The position numbers and the translations under genes were made by a program. Below, piece by piece: positions 7,813 through 16,009 of a DNA stretch of 64,000 nt; position 1 is the first letter of the stretch, and every line of letters begins with the position of its first letter. The notes under the pieces were generated by a model that worked only from the letters and a program-made list of their open reading frames with translations, had not been told where the DNA came from and made no database searches. This DNA is from GWE2-51-13 sp041736705 (lineage in GTDB: Bacteria; Bacillota_I; Bacilli_A; Erysipelotrichales; Erysipelotrichaceae): contig JBGSTC010000022.1 in assembly GCA_041736705.1 (NCBI GenBank), forward strand, positions 1-64,000. Reading direction: 5' to 3'.

Positions 7813-8565
7813 ATGAGTGAACAAGAACGATTCGAGGCGGCCATCCAGGCGATTCTGAATCAAGTCGACAAGAGCAACGGGATAGGAACCTTGGGGGAGA
7901 AGGCGCTGCATGCGATCGTCAAACTCTACAAATCTGAGGATGTTTCATCGCATGAACAGAAACTCGGCACGTTTGTCGCGGATATCTTCAACGGTGATTC
8001 CGTAATCGAAATCCAGACACGGCAGTTTGCGAAATTACGATTAAAGCTTGCCCGATTCTTGGCTGAATACCCGGTAACGGTGGTTTATCCGATCCCTGCC
8101 CGGAAATGGCTGGTCTGGATCGATCCGAAAACCGGTGAAGCCACTAAGGAAAGACTCTCGCCCAAGCGTGGTGATGTCTATGATAGTTTGAAAGAACTCT
8201 ATGCGATCAAGCCTTATCTGGATCACCCGAATCTCACGATCGAGTTGCTTTTTGTGGACCTAAAGGAATATCGCCTACTGAATGGCTGGAGCGAAGATCG
8301 CAAAAAGGGCTCCCGACGACATGATCGTATCCCGACCGCCTTGGTCGATTCCATCATGTTGGGAGGAAGGAATGGCTACGGAATCCTATTGCCCCCGACG
8401 CTCACGCAACCGTTCACGTCGGCCGACTACGCGAAACATGCGCGCATCCATCCCAAGAGAGCGCAAATTGCGATAACCGTTCTGAAATCTTTATCCCTGA
8501 TCCAGCCTTGCGGGAAAAACGGAAGGTTCATTTTGTATGAGAGGACGGATCAGACGAAGGATTGA
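7813..8565 (+). CDS. Conserved unknown protein, possible PD-(D/E)XK nuclease fold with winged helix
   Basis: 250 residues. The N-terminal part holds GIGTLGEKALHA, then FVADIF and VIEIQTRQFAKLRLKL, spaced like the Asp and Glu-x-Gln of restriction-endonuclease-like folds. Next come a YPIPARKWLVWID segment and a basic stretch, and the last 60 residues (FTSADYAKHARIHPKRAQIAI onward) look like a winged helix. I recall near-identical architecture in conserved unannotated proteins of anaerobic Clostridia. The nuclease assignment is inference from spacing only. Weak ribosome site GAGGATGATG. It may share a transcript with the gene at 7496. Confidence 0.6.
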   Translation: MSEQERFEAAIQAILNQVDKSNGIGTLGEKALHAIVKLYKSEDVSSHEQKLGTFVADIFNGDSVIEIQTRQFAKLRLKLARFLAEYPVTVVYPIPARKWLVWIDPKTGEATKERLSPKRGDVYDSLKELYAIKPYLDHPNLTIELLFVDLKEYRLLNGWSEDRKKGSRRHDRIPTALVDSIMLGGRNGYGILLPPTLTQPFTSADYAKHARIHPKRAQIAITVLKSLSLIQPCGKNGRFILYERTDQTKD

Positions 8566-8658
8566 AGCCACAAAGAGTCGATATTCCCCCAATAAGTGTT
8601 TCGAAACAGGTGAATTCGACGAATTTCGACGATTTTACAAAGAAATGGATTAAATGAG

Positions 8659-8707
8659 TTGTATTCTGACAGGATGCACGTATAATACAAGGGTAGCATA
8701 GGCTACC
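8659..8707 (+). promoter_or_regulatory. Promoter and leader hairpin of the cold-shock gene
   Basis: TTGTAT (8659-8664) and TATAAT (8681-8686) are 16 bases apart. The transcript would begin near 8692, where GGTAGC-ATAG-GCTACC forms a 6-bp hairpin at the extreme 5' end, a shape that can protect mRNA or respond to temperature. Confidence 0.65.
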
Positions 8708-8729
8708 ATAGGAAAGGTATAGGATTGAA

Positions 8730-8927
8730 ATGCAAGGCAAAGTAAAAAAGTTTAACAAGGAAAAAGGTTTTGGATTCATCAAATTGGCTGACGATCGTGA
8801 CGTATTCTTCCACTATTCGGAATTGGTAATGGACGGATTCAAGAACATCGAAGAAGGCGCAGAAGTTGAATTCGATTTGGTCGATGGCGACCGCGGCTTA
8901 CAAGCTCGTAAAATCATCAAACTTTAA
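8730..8927 (+). CDS. Cold-shock domain protein (CspA family)
   Basis: 65 residues, the usual length for a single cold-shock domain. RNP1 reads KGFGFIK and RNP2 reads VFFHYSE, the aromatic nucleic-acid-binding surface of the OB fold. The protein binds single-stranded RNA/DNA and acts as an RNA chaperone in the cytoplasm. It is monocistronic with a strong promoter, a 5' hairpin leader of about 40 bases and a strong terminator. Confidence 0.97.
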   Translation: MQGKVKKFNKEKGFGFIKLADDRDVFFHYSELVMDGFKNIEEGAEVEFDLVDGDRGLQARKIIKL

Positions 8928-8933
8928 TTCTCG

Positions 8934-8962
8934 AAGGGTTGGTCCACACCAACCCTTTTTGT
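8934..8962 (+). terminator. Terminator of the cold-shock gene
   Basis: AAGGGTTGGT and ACCAACCCTT pair around a 4-base loop and are followed by TTTTTG. Confidence 0.9.
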
Positions 8963-9063
8963 TTGCTTTTTTTGCTTTCACGATTTTCCAAGAAGCAGTG
9001 CCGAGATGACTTTGATTGTTGACGGGAGAGGAAAAGAGTAAGATGTAGCCAGGAGGTGGTTCG

Positions 9064-9549
9064 ATGAACAGACTTGAATTTGCGATCCAAATGGAAAAAG
9101 ACGGACAAGCGTATTACTTGGAACTGGCGGAAGCAAACAAAGAGAATCGTTTGGCGTCTTTGTTTCACAAACTCGCCAACGACGAGAGGATCCATGCGGA
9201 AATCTTGTCGAAGAGACTCAAGGATTTGCCCTATGAATTATCTGACAACGAAGAACTGTTGGATTTTGAGAATGCATTCGCATCCAATCGGGAAATGAAG
9301 AATGACATCCGTTCCACATTGACGCAACTGGATGTCTACCAGGCGGTACTCGACCGTGAGTTGAAAAGCGTCGAATTGTATCGAGACATGAGGCAAACCG
9401 CCAATCAAGGGAAAGATAAAATCCTACTGGATTTTTTGGTCTTCCAGGAAACCGCGCATGCGAAGATCTTCCAGGGATTGGTTGATCTTCTGACGCGGCC
9501 GGAAGAATGGGTCGAAGACGCCGAGTTCGGAATCAGGGAAGAATATTGA
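9064..9549 (+). CDS. Rubrerythrin-type ferritin-like diiron protein
   Basis: 161 residues, ATG behind AGGAGGTGG. Four-helix-bundle ligand pattern: EKDGQAYY in helix 1, DERIHAEIL in helix 2, DRELKSVELY in helix 3 and QETAHAKIF in helix 4, i.e. paired E...ExxH motifs for a diiron centre. The C-terminal rubredoxin domain of classical rubrerythrin is absent, so this belongs to the short ferritin-like group. Probable role is peroxide or iron handling in the cytoplasm of an anaerobe. It is followed after 17 bases by the DNA glycosylase gene and is probably co-transcribed with it. Confidence 0.85.
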   Translation: MNRLEFAIQMEKDGQAYYLELAEANKENRLASLFHKLANDERIHAEILSKRLKDLPYELSDNEELLDFENAFASNREMKNDIRSTLTQLDVYQAVLDRELKSVELYRDMRQTANQGKDKILLDFLVFQETAHAKIFQGLVDLLTRPEEWVEDAEFGIREEY

Positions 9550-9566
9550 TTCGATTAAGGGAAGGC

Positions 9567-10061
9567 ATGTTTTCGCATCCCATCGATCCGATTTATAGCG
9601 AAAAATCGACGATACTCATCCTCGGATCCTTCCCATCGGTCAAATCCAGGGCAGAGAAGTTTTACTATGCGAATCCTCAGAATCGGTTCTGGAAAGTACT
9701 CAGCGCGATTTTGGATGAAGAGTTACCGAAGACCGACGATGCAAGGCGAAAGATGCTTTTAAAACACCGGATCGCTTTATGGGACGTGGTGCATTCCTGC
9801 GAAATCCTCGGGTCAAGCGACAGTTCGATCCAGAACGTGACGCCCAACGATATCCGCGGTTTGATCGAGATCTCGAAAATCAGGGGCATCTACGCCAACG
9901 GGGCGAAAGCGATGGAATTGTATCGGAAACATTGCGAAAACGAAATCGGTTTGCCCATAACCCTCTTGCCCTCGACCAGTGCGGCCAATGCCGCATTCAG
10001 TCTTGAACGGCTCATCGAACGCTGGGAAGGTGCCTTGAAGATCGAAAAGAAGCAAGAGTGA
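9567..10061 (+). CDS. DNA glycosylase of the uracil/hypoxanthine family
   Basis: 164 residues from ATG 9567 (AAGGGAAGG just upstream). The N-terminal motif LILGSFPSVKS and NPQNRFWKVL match the family-6-like hypoxanthine-DNA glycosylases of the uracil-DNA glycosylase superfamily. The ALWDVVHSCE segment and SSIQNVTPNDI follow, and LPSTSAANA near residue 140 is the motif-2 loop. The enzyme excises deaminated bases (deoxyinosine) to start base excision repair. Length is typical. It is the second gene behind the ferritin-like gene, a pairing that makes sense for oxidative or nitrosative damage. Confidence 0.85.
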   Translation: MFSHPIDPIYSEKSTILILGSFPSVKSRAEKFYYANPQNRFWKVLSAILDEELPKTDDARRKMLLKHRIALWDVVHSCEILGSSDSSIQNVTPNDIRGLIEISKIRGIYANGAKAMELYRKHCENEIGLPITLLPSTSAANAAFSLERLIERWEGALKIEKKQE

Positions 10062-10092
10062 CACAAAACGACACGTGGCGGATTCATGTTGA

Positions 10093-10130
10093 TTGACAAG
10101 GAGGGTTAAGTGTACTACAGTAATAGTACA
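10093..10130 (+). promoter_or_regulatory. Promoter with a 20-bp palindromic operator
   Basis: TTGACA (10093-10098) precedes a TACAGT -10 (10116-10121) by 17 bases. The -10 lies inside TGTACTA-N6-TAGTACA (10111-10130), a perfect 7+7 inverted repeat. A repressor bound there would block the small membrane protein gene at 10174. The motif resembles operators of the GntR (YtrA-type) family; no such regulator is encoded nearby. Confidence 0.6.
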
Positions 10131-10173
10131 GAGAGTACAGTTAACTCATGCAATCATGCAAAAGGAGCGTCCT

Positions 10174-10470
10174 ATGACACTACTCGACAGTCCGTTCTTC
10201 ACCTATCTGATGCTTGTTTTGGCAGGTGCTGTCTACTTTTTCATCTATCGTCTGTTCTTTCACCGGGTCCTCAAGTGGAAAATGATCCACGCGATTTGGA
10301 TCCCGCTGATTTTCACCACCGCAATGACGATCTATGCGGTCAGTCTGTTGTCCACGCCTTGGTTCGGTGCCAACCGATCGTTTCTATCCCAGGTCGGGGT
10401 CGTCGCCGAAATGAACCTTCCTTCCATTGCCTTCTTTATCCTCTTCTTCCTCTTCGGTAATCGAAAATAG
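10174..10470 (+). CDS. Small three-helix membrane protein, unknown function
   Basis: 98 residues from ATG 10174, behind AAAGGAG; in-frame upstream starts lack such a site and would run through the operator region. Three hydrophobic segments (about 8-30, 40-62, 80-95) with short basic loops make an integral membrane protein. No family is recognised. Its promoter carries a strong palindromic operator, so expression is probably inducible, and it ends with its own terminator. Confidence 0.7.
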   Translation: MTLLDSPFFTYLMLVLAGAVYFFIYRLFFHRVLKWKMIHAIWIPLIFTTAMTIYAVSLLSTPWFGANRSFLSQVGVVAEMNLPSIAFFILFFLFGNRK

Positions 10471-10480
10471 ATGCATCCTC

Positions 10481-10503
10481 ATCCCGCAATCGCGGGATTT
10501 TTC
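10481..10503 (+). terminator. Terminator
   Basis: ATCCCGC and GCGGGAT form a stem around AATC, followed by TTTTTC. Confidence 0.85.
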
Positions 10504-10533
10504 TTAAGCTTTCCTTAAACAACTAAAAAAGCA

Positions 10534-10562
10534 TTGTATCTTCGCCCCGCCTTCGCTATGAT
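10534..10562 (+). promoter_or_regulatory. Promoter of the nitroreductase pair
   Basis: TTGTAT and TATGAT separated by 17 bases, ending 29 bases before the ATG at 10592. Confidence 0.6.
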
Positions 10563-10591
10563 TTCAATGTTAAATCATCGAGGAGGGAATC

Positions 10592-11200
10592 ATGGAACTA
10601 AAAGAGGTTTTTCAGGCGAGACGGTCGATCCGAAAGTTCAAAGACCAACCGGTTCCGCAAGAAGTGTTGGACGAGATGCTCGAATCGGTACGATTGGCTC
10701 CTTCCGCAGGGAATGCGCAAGGACACGTCTTCGGTATCCTTCAGGATAAGGAACTGAAGGAACAAGTGGCGCACGCCGCCGGGAATCAAGACTGGATCGC
10801 AAGCGCACCGATCGTTTTCGCCTGTTGCGCGGACTTGAGTTGGGACATCGCTGATCAGCCAGAAGATGATTTCGGTTTGATCGTCAACAAGCTCCGCTTC
10901 GACAATGATTTCCTGGACTATCTTTGTCGCTATCCAAACAAAAAGGCACGAACCACGATCTTCGAGAACGCTACCCCCTTGATTCCCGCGGAACACATCT
11001 TCCTGACCGCGGTTTCGCATGGCTTGTCCGCATGTTTCGTCGGATATCTGGACATCCCTAAAATCAACGAAATCCTGCGCTTACCCGATCATATGACCGT
11101 ACTTTATTTGCTTCCGGTCGGTTATCCGGATGAGACGCCGAAGGTTAAGAAAAGAAAAGAAATATCCGATTTTGTCTTCTATGATACGTGGAAGAAATAA
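10592..11200 (+). CDS. Nitroreductase family protein
   Basis: 202 residues, ATG behind GAGGAGGG. The N-terminal RRSIRKFKDQPV and LAPSAGNAQ segments are the FMN-phosphate binding signature of the nitroreductase fold, and the AEHIFLTAVSHGLSACFVGYL segment with LLPVGYP is the second FMN-contacting region. The enzyme uses NAD(P)H and FMN to reduce nitro compounds, quinones or flavins in the cytoplasm; the true substrate cannot be told. It starts a two-gene unit with a second nitroreductase-fold gene 15 bases downstream. Confidence 0.88.
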   Translation: MELKEVFQARRSIRKFKDQPVPQEVLDEMLESVRLAPSAGNAQGHVFGILQDKELKEQVAHAAGNQDWIASAPIVFACCADLSWDIADQPEDDFGLIVNKLRFDNDFLDYLCRYPNKKARTTIFENATPLIPAEHIFLTAVSHGLSACFVGYLDIPKINEILRLPDHMTVLYLLPVGYPDETPKVKKRKEISDFVFYDTWKK

Positions 11201-11215
11201 CCCAAAGGAGATGCC

Positions 11216-12052
11216 ATGGAATCCAATCAATCGATCATCGAAACGATGAAACTCAGGACGTCGGTCCGGACCTATGACGGGCAAGCGATCGCCGTCGAAA
11301 CACTTGAAAAACTAAGCGAAAGGCTACGTACCCTCAATGCCGCCACGACCATCAAGGCTCGCTTCGTCCTTTGCGAAATGAAGGATACGGATGGAAACGC
11401 GGTCAAGAAACTCGGGACATACGGCGTCATCACCGGAGCGAAAACCTATCTCGTCGGAATCATCGACCAAAGCGAAACCGACGCCGTAGAATTCGGTTCC
11501 TTGTTTGAAAGCATCGTTCTTTTCGCGACGCAACTCGGGTTGGGGACATGTTGGCTTGGCGGGACGTTCAATCAAGAGGACTTCAAGAAAACCGTCAGGT
11601 TGGGCGTATCCGAGAAGATCGTCATCGTTTCCCCCGTGGGATATCGTAAAGACCGTGCGACCTTGTTGGAAGGGATCATGCGGACCATGGTGAAGGCGAA
11701 CAACCGGAAACCTTGGAACGAACTGTTCTTCAATCAGGACCCAACCCAAGCCCTCGATGAAGAAGGGGCAAAGGAATACGCACTTCCGTTGGAAATGATC
11801 CGTATTGCGCCATCCGCTTCAAACAAACAACCGTGGCGGATCGTTTTATACCAAGGGAATTTCCATTTCTACCTCAGCCGTACCAAAGGCTATGGATTGG
11901 CTTCCTATGACATTCAGATGAACGATCTCGGAATCGCCAAGTACCATTTCGAGTCGGCCGCAAACGAATTGGGACTTTCGGGGAGATGGGGCAACATCGA
12001 CTATCCGCTTGTTGAAGAGTGGGAATATGTCACAAGCTGGCAAGGACGTTAA
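11216..12052 (+). CDS. Nitroreductase-fold protein of the TM1586 type
   Basis: 278 residues, ATG behind AAAGGAGATG. It contains a tandem pair of short nitroreductase-like halves: SIIETMKLRTSVRTYDG at the start and MIRIAPSASNKQPWRIVLY near residue 200, the second being the flavin-phosphate site. This arrangement is that of the TM1586 putative nitroreductase family, monomeric proteins that mimic the usual dimer. Expected to be a cytoplasmic FMN enzyme of unknown substrate. It sits 15 bases after the first nitroreductase gene in one operon. Confidence 0.82.
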   Translation: MESNQSIIETMKLRTSVRTYDGQAIAVETLEKLSERLRTLNAATTIKARFVLCEMKDTDGNAVKKLGTYGVITGAKTYLVGIIDQSETDAVEFGSLFESIVLFATQLGLGTCWLGGTFNQEDFKKTVRLGVSEKIVIVSPVGYRKDRATLLEGIMRTMVKANNRKPWNELFFNQDPTQALDEEGAKEYALPLEMIRIAPSASNKQPWRIVLYQGNFHFYLSRTKGYGLASYDIQMNDLGIAKYHFESAANELGLSGRWGNIDYPLVEEWEYVTSWQGR

Positions 12053-12136
12053 GCCGGGAATTCTTTGTAGAACCACTTTATCTCCTCGTTTTTCACTGAA
12101 AAGCGCATCCGTTAAGTCATCCCTCTCCCAAACCTA

Positions 12137-12165
12137 TTGAATCCGAACACATAAATCGTTATGAT
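12137..12165 (+). promoter_or_regulatory. Promoter of the CPBP pair
   Basis: TTGAAT (12137-12142) and TATGAT (12160-12165) with a 17-base spacer, about 50 bases before the start at 12215. Confidence 0.6.
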
Positions 12166-12214
12166 TTTACTATTGAGCGGTACATTTACGCAGAGTGCGT
12201 TTTAAAGGAGTCCT

Positions 12215-13024
12215 ATGGATACCAAGAAACTGAGAACATATTTAGTCATCGCTTTTGGATGGACATGGATATGCTGGATTTCGGCGTATCTTTTGAGTTT
12301 GAGTTCTGGTATCCCTCTGGTGACGGATACGACGATCTTCAACCTCATCGAGATCATCCTCAACGGGAAAGAAACCGTTCCGCAAGTCCTGTTCTTCCTT
12401 GCGGTCTACGGACCGTTGGTCGGCTACATCGTGGTGAACCATGGGAAGGGACCTTCGGAAACCATCGAGAAGAATTACGAATTCATCCTTTTGGCGTTCA
12501 TCCTCCCGGTGCTGATCATCGTCCCGTCGTTCTTGCTTTGTCTGTTTTTCGGCGATCGTGTCCAATCCTTGCCTTCCATCTTGATCATCATTTCGACCAT
12601 CGGATTGTATTTCGTCTCAAACATCGCCACCAGCGGTACGGAAGAGTTCGGCTGGCGCGGTTTCCTTTACCCTTATCTTAAACAAACACAAAAAACCTTC
12701 TGGGAAGTCTCTTGGAAGGGTGGATTGATCTGGGCGATTTGGCATTATCCGCTCTTAGTCATCCTTTATATCGGACAAGGCTTCGCGGTTCTGCTTCCAT
12801 CCCTAGTCGGTTTCACCGCAGGGATCGTCGCCATGAACTACATCTCCAATTTCATCTACGAAAAGACCAAATCGATTCCCTTACTCATGGTGATGCATGC
12901 CCTAAACAACACCGTCAGTTTCGCTCTTTTGCTTTTCTATCCGCAGACTCCGTTTTTGATCATCGTGCATGCCATGACCTGGCTAGCCGTGGCTTACCTA
13001 GAGAAAAAATACAAGATCGTCTAG
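12215..13024 (+). CDS. CPBP family intramembrane glutamic endopeptidase
   Basis: 269 residues, ATG behind AAAGGAG, with about seven membrane segments. The catalytic motif EEFGWR (Glu143, Glu144, Arg148) is followed by IWHYPLL (His) and MHALNN (His), the three conserved elements of the CAAX-protease/bacteriocin-processing (CPBP/Abi) family. Such proteins cleave substrates inside the membrane and serve in prenyl-peptide, bacteriocin or anti-sigma processing. The substrate is unknown here. Followed after 25 bases by a second, degenerate member. Confidence 0.88.
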   Translation: MDTKKLRTYLVIAFGWTWICWISAYLLSLSSGIPLVTDTTIFNLIEIILNGKETVPQVLFFLAVYGPLVGYIVVNHGKGPSETIEKNYEFILLAFILPVLIIVPSFLLCLFFGDRVQSLPSILIIISTIGLYFVSNIATSGTEEFGWRGFLYPYLKQTQKTFWEVSWKGGLIWAIWHYPLLVILYIGQGFAVLLPSLVGFTAGIVAMNYISNFIYEKTKSIPLLMVMHALNNTVSFALLLFYPQTPFLIIVHAMTWLAVAYLEKKYKIV

Positions 13025-13049
13025 TTCGACTTACGAAGGGGGAATCCGT

Positions 13050-13919
13050 GTGGGAGATAGAGTCCTCGTCTTTCTGTTCGCCATCGCCGTTTCGATCCTG
13101 CCTGAGATTTTAGTGATCCAATTCGATCCATCGATCCTGTCTTGGGTACTACCTCTAAAAACATTCATTGTTCTTTTGCTTTTAATCCTATCACGAAAGA
13201 AAAACCGGTCCGTCATCGACTTCGGACTGGTTTGTTTTGTTCTTCTATTATTTCAACTTTTCAGCGATAAAATCCAAACGTTGAATCTATGGAAGGATCT
13301 GTTCTCAAACGATACCTTCGTCGATGTGATCGGAGCCAGTTTGGTGCTCAAGTCCTTATCGGTGATCCTAATCCTTTCAATACTCTTCATCCGTCTCAAA
13401 GATCGTCGCACCTTCTTCTTAACAAAGGGGAATCTCGATGTCTTTGCTTCCGAGATCAAGTGGCTGGGGATCCCTGCGAACTGGGTGACGTGGAAGAAGT
13501 TGGCTCTGGTTTCCGGGATACTGATTTCACTGGGTACCTTCATGGGGACGATCTTCACCGTGACCGGATTCAACATGCCGAAGAACGCAGTTGAACTCCT
13601 GACGTTCTTTCCGTACATTTTATGGTTTGCCCTCCTCAACTCGCTTTTCGAGGGCATCGTGTACCGTAATGGCATCCTGGCGACCCTTTCTAGAATCCTA
13701 CCTCAAGAGAAGGCCATCCTGATCGGAGCCTTGATCTTCGGAATTGCCCACTACTTCGGTGCGCCGGGAGGGATCATCGGAGCCATCATGGCGAGCTTCC
13801 TGGGATGGTTCATGGGTCGAAGCGTACTTGAAACCAAAGGCATCGTCGCCGCATGGCTGATCCACTTCATGCAAGACACGGTGATCTTCAGCGCACTTTA
13901 TCTCTTCACTTTCCTGTAA
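13050..13919 (+). CDS. CPBP-like membrane protein with altered catalytic motif
   Basis: 289 residues, GTG start behind GAAGGGGG, about eight membrane segments. The family's EExxxR motif reads EGIVYR here (Glu201, Gly202, Arg206), so the second of the two glutamates is a glycine. The later motifs IFGIAHYFG and WLIHFMQD keep their histidines. It may be a weak or inactive relative that binds rather than cleaves, or an enzyme that uses only one glutamate. It follows a canonical CPBP gene by 25 bases and is probably co-expressed. Confidence 0.8.
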   Translation: MGDRVLVFLFAIAVSILPEILVIQFDPSILSWVLPLKTFIVLLLLILSRKKNRSVIDFGLVCFVLLLFQLFSDKIQTLNLWKDLFSNDTFVDVIGASLVLKSLSVILILSILFIRLKDRRTFFLTKGNLDVFASEIKWLGIPANWVTWKKLALVSGILISLGTFMGTIFTVTGFNMPKNAVELLTFFPYILWFALLNSLFEGIVYRNGILATLSRILPQEKAILIGALIFGIAHYFGAPGGIIGAIMASFLGWFMGRSVLETKGIVAAWLIHFMQDTVIFSALYLFTFL

Positions 13920-13931
13920 AGTTTGAAGTTT

Positions 13932-14789
13932 CTATTTCCCCTCGAGAAAGCCGATGACTCTCGCTTCGTACTCATCGGGGAATGTTTTTAAGGCTTCGGT
14001 ATGCCCTCCTTCAGGAACGATCCACCAATGGGATCGATCTTGAGCGGAAGTGTAATAAACTTCATTATAGTCGGTTTCATCTTGGATCGATTTCGCGGAA
14101 ATGAAGTAGAAGCGAGTCGCTTTAGCTTCCTCGATCGAAGTAAGAATCTGTTTCGGGGCTTTCGTTTGACCCCAAAGCGAGGCACTCAGATACATCAAGC
14201 GTGTGGTGAAACTTACGAAAAGGTTCTTTCGGTTTGAAAGGATAAGGTAATCTTGGATCGATCGATGCGTCGCGCCTTCGCTGACGATCGATTCGATCTG
14301 TGGAAAACGAGACGCGGCGGAGAGCAACGCTTCCGCCCCCATCGATAACCCGATGGCATGAAGATGCAGGTTCGGGTCTTGTCGGGTCAAGAAGGAGAGG
14401 GAAGCTTCGATATCCAGTTCGCTCTTCCATCCAAAGCCGTTCACCCCGTCGCCGCCACTCTCCCCGTGACCGCGCAGGTCGATCGCAAGGACACCGTACC
14501 CATGGGATGAAAGCAACAGTGCATGTCTGCGTATTCCTTCACGTGAAGAGGTCGCCCCATGGAGAATCAGCACGGCCGAACCGTTCTGGGCGGGGGTGTA
14601 CCAAGCTTTTAGTTCGATGTCGTCGCTTGTGGTCAAAGTGATCTCTTCGAATCCGGGAGGGGCGTCATCCACCGTTTCCGGATAGCGGAACGTCGCAAAC
14701 AGTCCGACGCCGGCCGGGAGTAACAGATAAACGATAAGCAGTGCACCAACGACGAGTAAACCGAGTAACTTCCAATGTTTCTTCTTCAT
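13932..14789 (-). CDS. Membrane-anchored alpha/beta hydrolase
   Basis: 285 residues from ATG 14789 (GAGGAG about 11 bases upstream on the minus strand; an earlier in-frame ATG would place charged residues before the anchor). A hydrophobic segment at about 7-29 anchors or exports the protein. The hydrolase core holds VLILHGATSSREG (oxyanion region), AIDLRGHGES, the nucleophile elbow GLSMGA and a final GGHTEAL histidine, so the serine-hydrolase triad looks complete. It resembles the S9/S33 BAAT-like hydrolases with unknown ester or peptide substrate. Convergent with the CPBP gene; only 12 bases separate the stop codons. Confidence 0.82.
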   Translation of the reverse strand: MKKKHWKLLGLLVVGALLIVYLLLPAGVGLFATFRYPETVDDAPPGFEEITLTTSDDIELKAWYTPAQNGSAVLILHGATSSREGIRRHALLLSSHGYGVLAIDLRGHGESGGDGVNGFGWKSELDIEASLSFLTRQDPNLHLHAIGLSMGAEALLSAASRFPQIESIVSEGATHRSIQDYLILSNRKNLFVSFTTRLMYLSASLWGQTKAPKQILTSIEEAKATRFYFISAKSIQDETDYNEVYYTSAQDRSHWWIVPEGGHTEALKTFPDEYEARVIGFLEGK

Positions 14790-14927
14790 AAATGGATCCA
14801 CTCCTCTGCCAAAATCATAGCATACCCCGACCGGATTGAGAATCATCCCTCCGTGTCGGATTCAAAAGGCGACCACAGGTTCCCTGTTCGCATAGATCGC
14901 AATAACCAACGATTGCAAGGAGGCAGT

Positions 14928-15863
14928 ATGTTTCTCGTCACGATTACAGGCATTCTCTTCATCGCCGCATTCATCGCCCTTGGCTTCGGGAAATCCTATG
15001 TTCCCGACAAGTCCAGGAAAGACACCGCGGATACCCGCAACGGCAGCGTCAAAGTCGTATTCCGCCTGCGGAGCCAACAATTGCTTTCGCTCTTTACCTT
15101 ACTTCTTCTTCTGATGGGGACCGTCAAGTTCATCCCGGTCAACTCCGTCGGGATCAAGTTCAACCAGTTCACCGGCGTCAGCGAAGAAGTCTTGTCGGAA
15201 GGGATGAAATTCAAATCGCCTTTCGACACCGTCTACATCATCCCGACCGAAGTCCGTACAAAGACGGTCGCGGATGTGGCCGGTCAAACCAAAGACGCCC
15301 AATGGATCAAAATCACGATGGACATCAAGTATCGTGTTTCCGAATCCAATGCATTCAAGGTCTTCAAACAGTTCAAGACCTTGGACAAGGTCGATGAAAC
15401 ATTATTGACGCCTTTGGTCCAACGTTCGATCGAAGAAGTCACCACCAAATACAATGTCATCGACATTCTTGGTGAAAAGAGAAACCAGGTGTATACCGAG
15501 ATCGAACAGGTCGTCAAAACGAAATTGGCGGAGAGCGGGATCGAATTCTTCAGTCTTGTCCTGATGGATACGGATGCCGGCGAAGCCATCGAGTCGGCCA
15601 TCGAAAAGGAAGCGGTCGCGAAGAAGGAAGTCGAAACCGCACTGCAGACCCAAGAAAAAGCACGCATCGAAGCAGAAACGAAAGTCATCGAAGCCGAGAG
15701 CGCCGCGAAAGTCAAACTCATCGAAGCGCAAGCCGCTTCCGATGCCAACCGTCTGGTGTCCAATTCCATCACACCGGAGATTTTGAAGAAGATGGAGATG
15801 GAAGCCCGTCTGAAGTTCGGTTGGGTCGAAATCACCGGTGCACAGCTGATCATCGGTCAATAG
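14928..15863 (+). CDS. SPFH/band-7 (prohibitin-like) membrane protein
   Basis: 311 residues from ATG 14928, placed after AAGGAGG; longer upstream frames overlap the divergent hydrolase start and lack a site. Two N-terminal hydrophobic segments (about 3-20 and 50-70) precede a band-7 domain (about 75-230: VKFIPVNSVGIKF, KTVADVAGQ, KITMDIKYRV), and then a long charged coiled coil rich in Ala, Glu and Lys (about 215-285). Such proteins oligomerise into membrane microdomain scaffolds or protease regulators. Monocistronic with a clear terminator. Confidence 0.88.
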   Translation: MFLVTITGILFIAAFIALGFGKSYVPDKSRKDTADTRNGSVKVVFRLRSQQLLSLFTLLLLLMGTVKFIPVNSVGIKFNQFTGVSEEVLSEGMKFKSPFDTVYIIPTEVRTKTVADVAGQTKDAQWIKITMDIKYRVSESNAFKVFKQFKTLDKVDETLLTPLVQRSIEEVTTKYNVIDILGEKRNQVYTEIEQVVKTKLAESGIEFFSLVLMDTDAGEAIESAIEKEAVAKKEVETALQTQEKARIEAETKVIEAESAAKVKLIEAQAASDANRLVSNSITPEILKKMEMEARLKFGWVEITGAQLIIGQ

Positions 15864-15868
15864 TCGCC

Positions 15869-15889
15869 AAGCCCCGATCAGGGGCTTTT
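15869..15889 (+). terminator. Terminator of the SPFH gene
   Basis: AAGCCCC and GGGGCTT pair around GATCA, followed by TT. Confidence 0.85.
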
Positions 15890-15933
15890 CCTTGTTCATC
15901 CCTTCGCATTTTTTATGCATTTCGTCCGCAGCC

Positions 15934-15962
15934 TTGATTCACACTGCACGAAAGGGTATCAT
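15934..15962 (+). promoter_or_regulatory. Promoter of the homocysteine methyltransferase-luxS operon
   Basis: TTGATT (15934-15939) and TATCAT (15957-15962), spacer 17, 47 bases before the ATG at 16010. Confidence 0.65.
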
Positions 15963-16009
15963 AAACACAGAGAGTTTCGATCCGATTGAATCCTCGATCC
16001 AGGAGAAAC

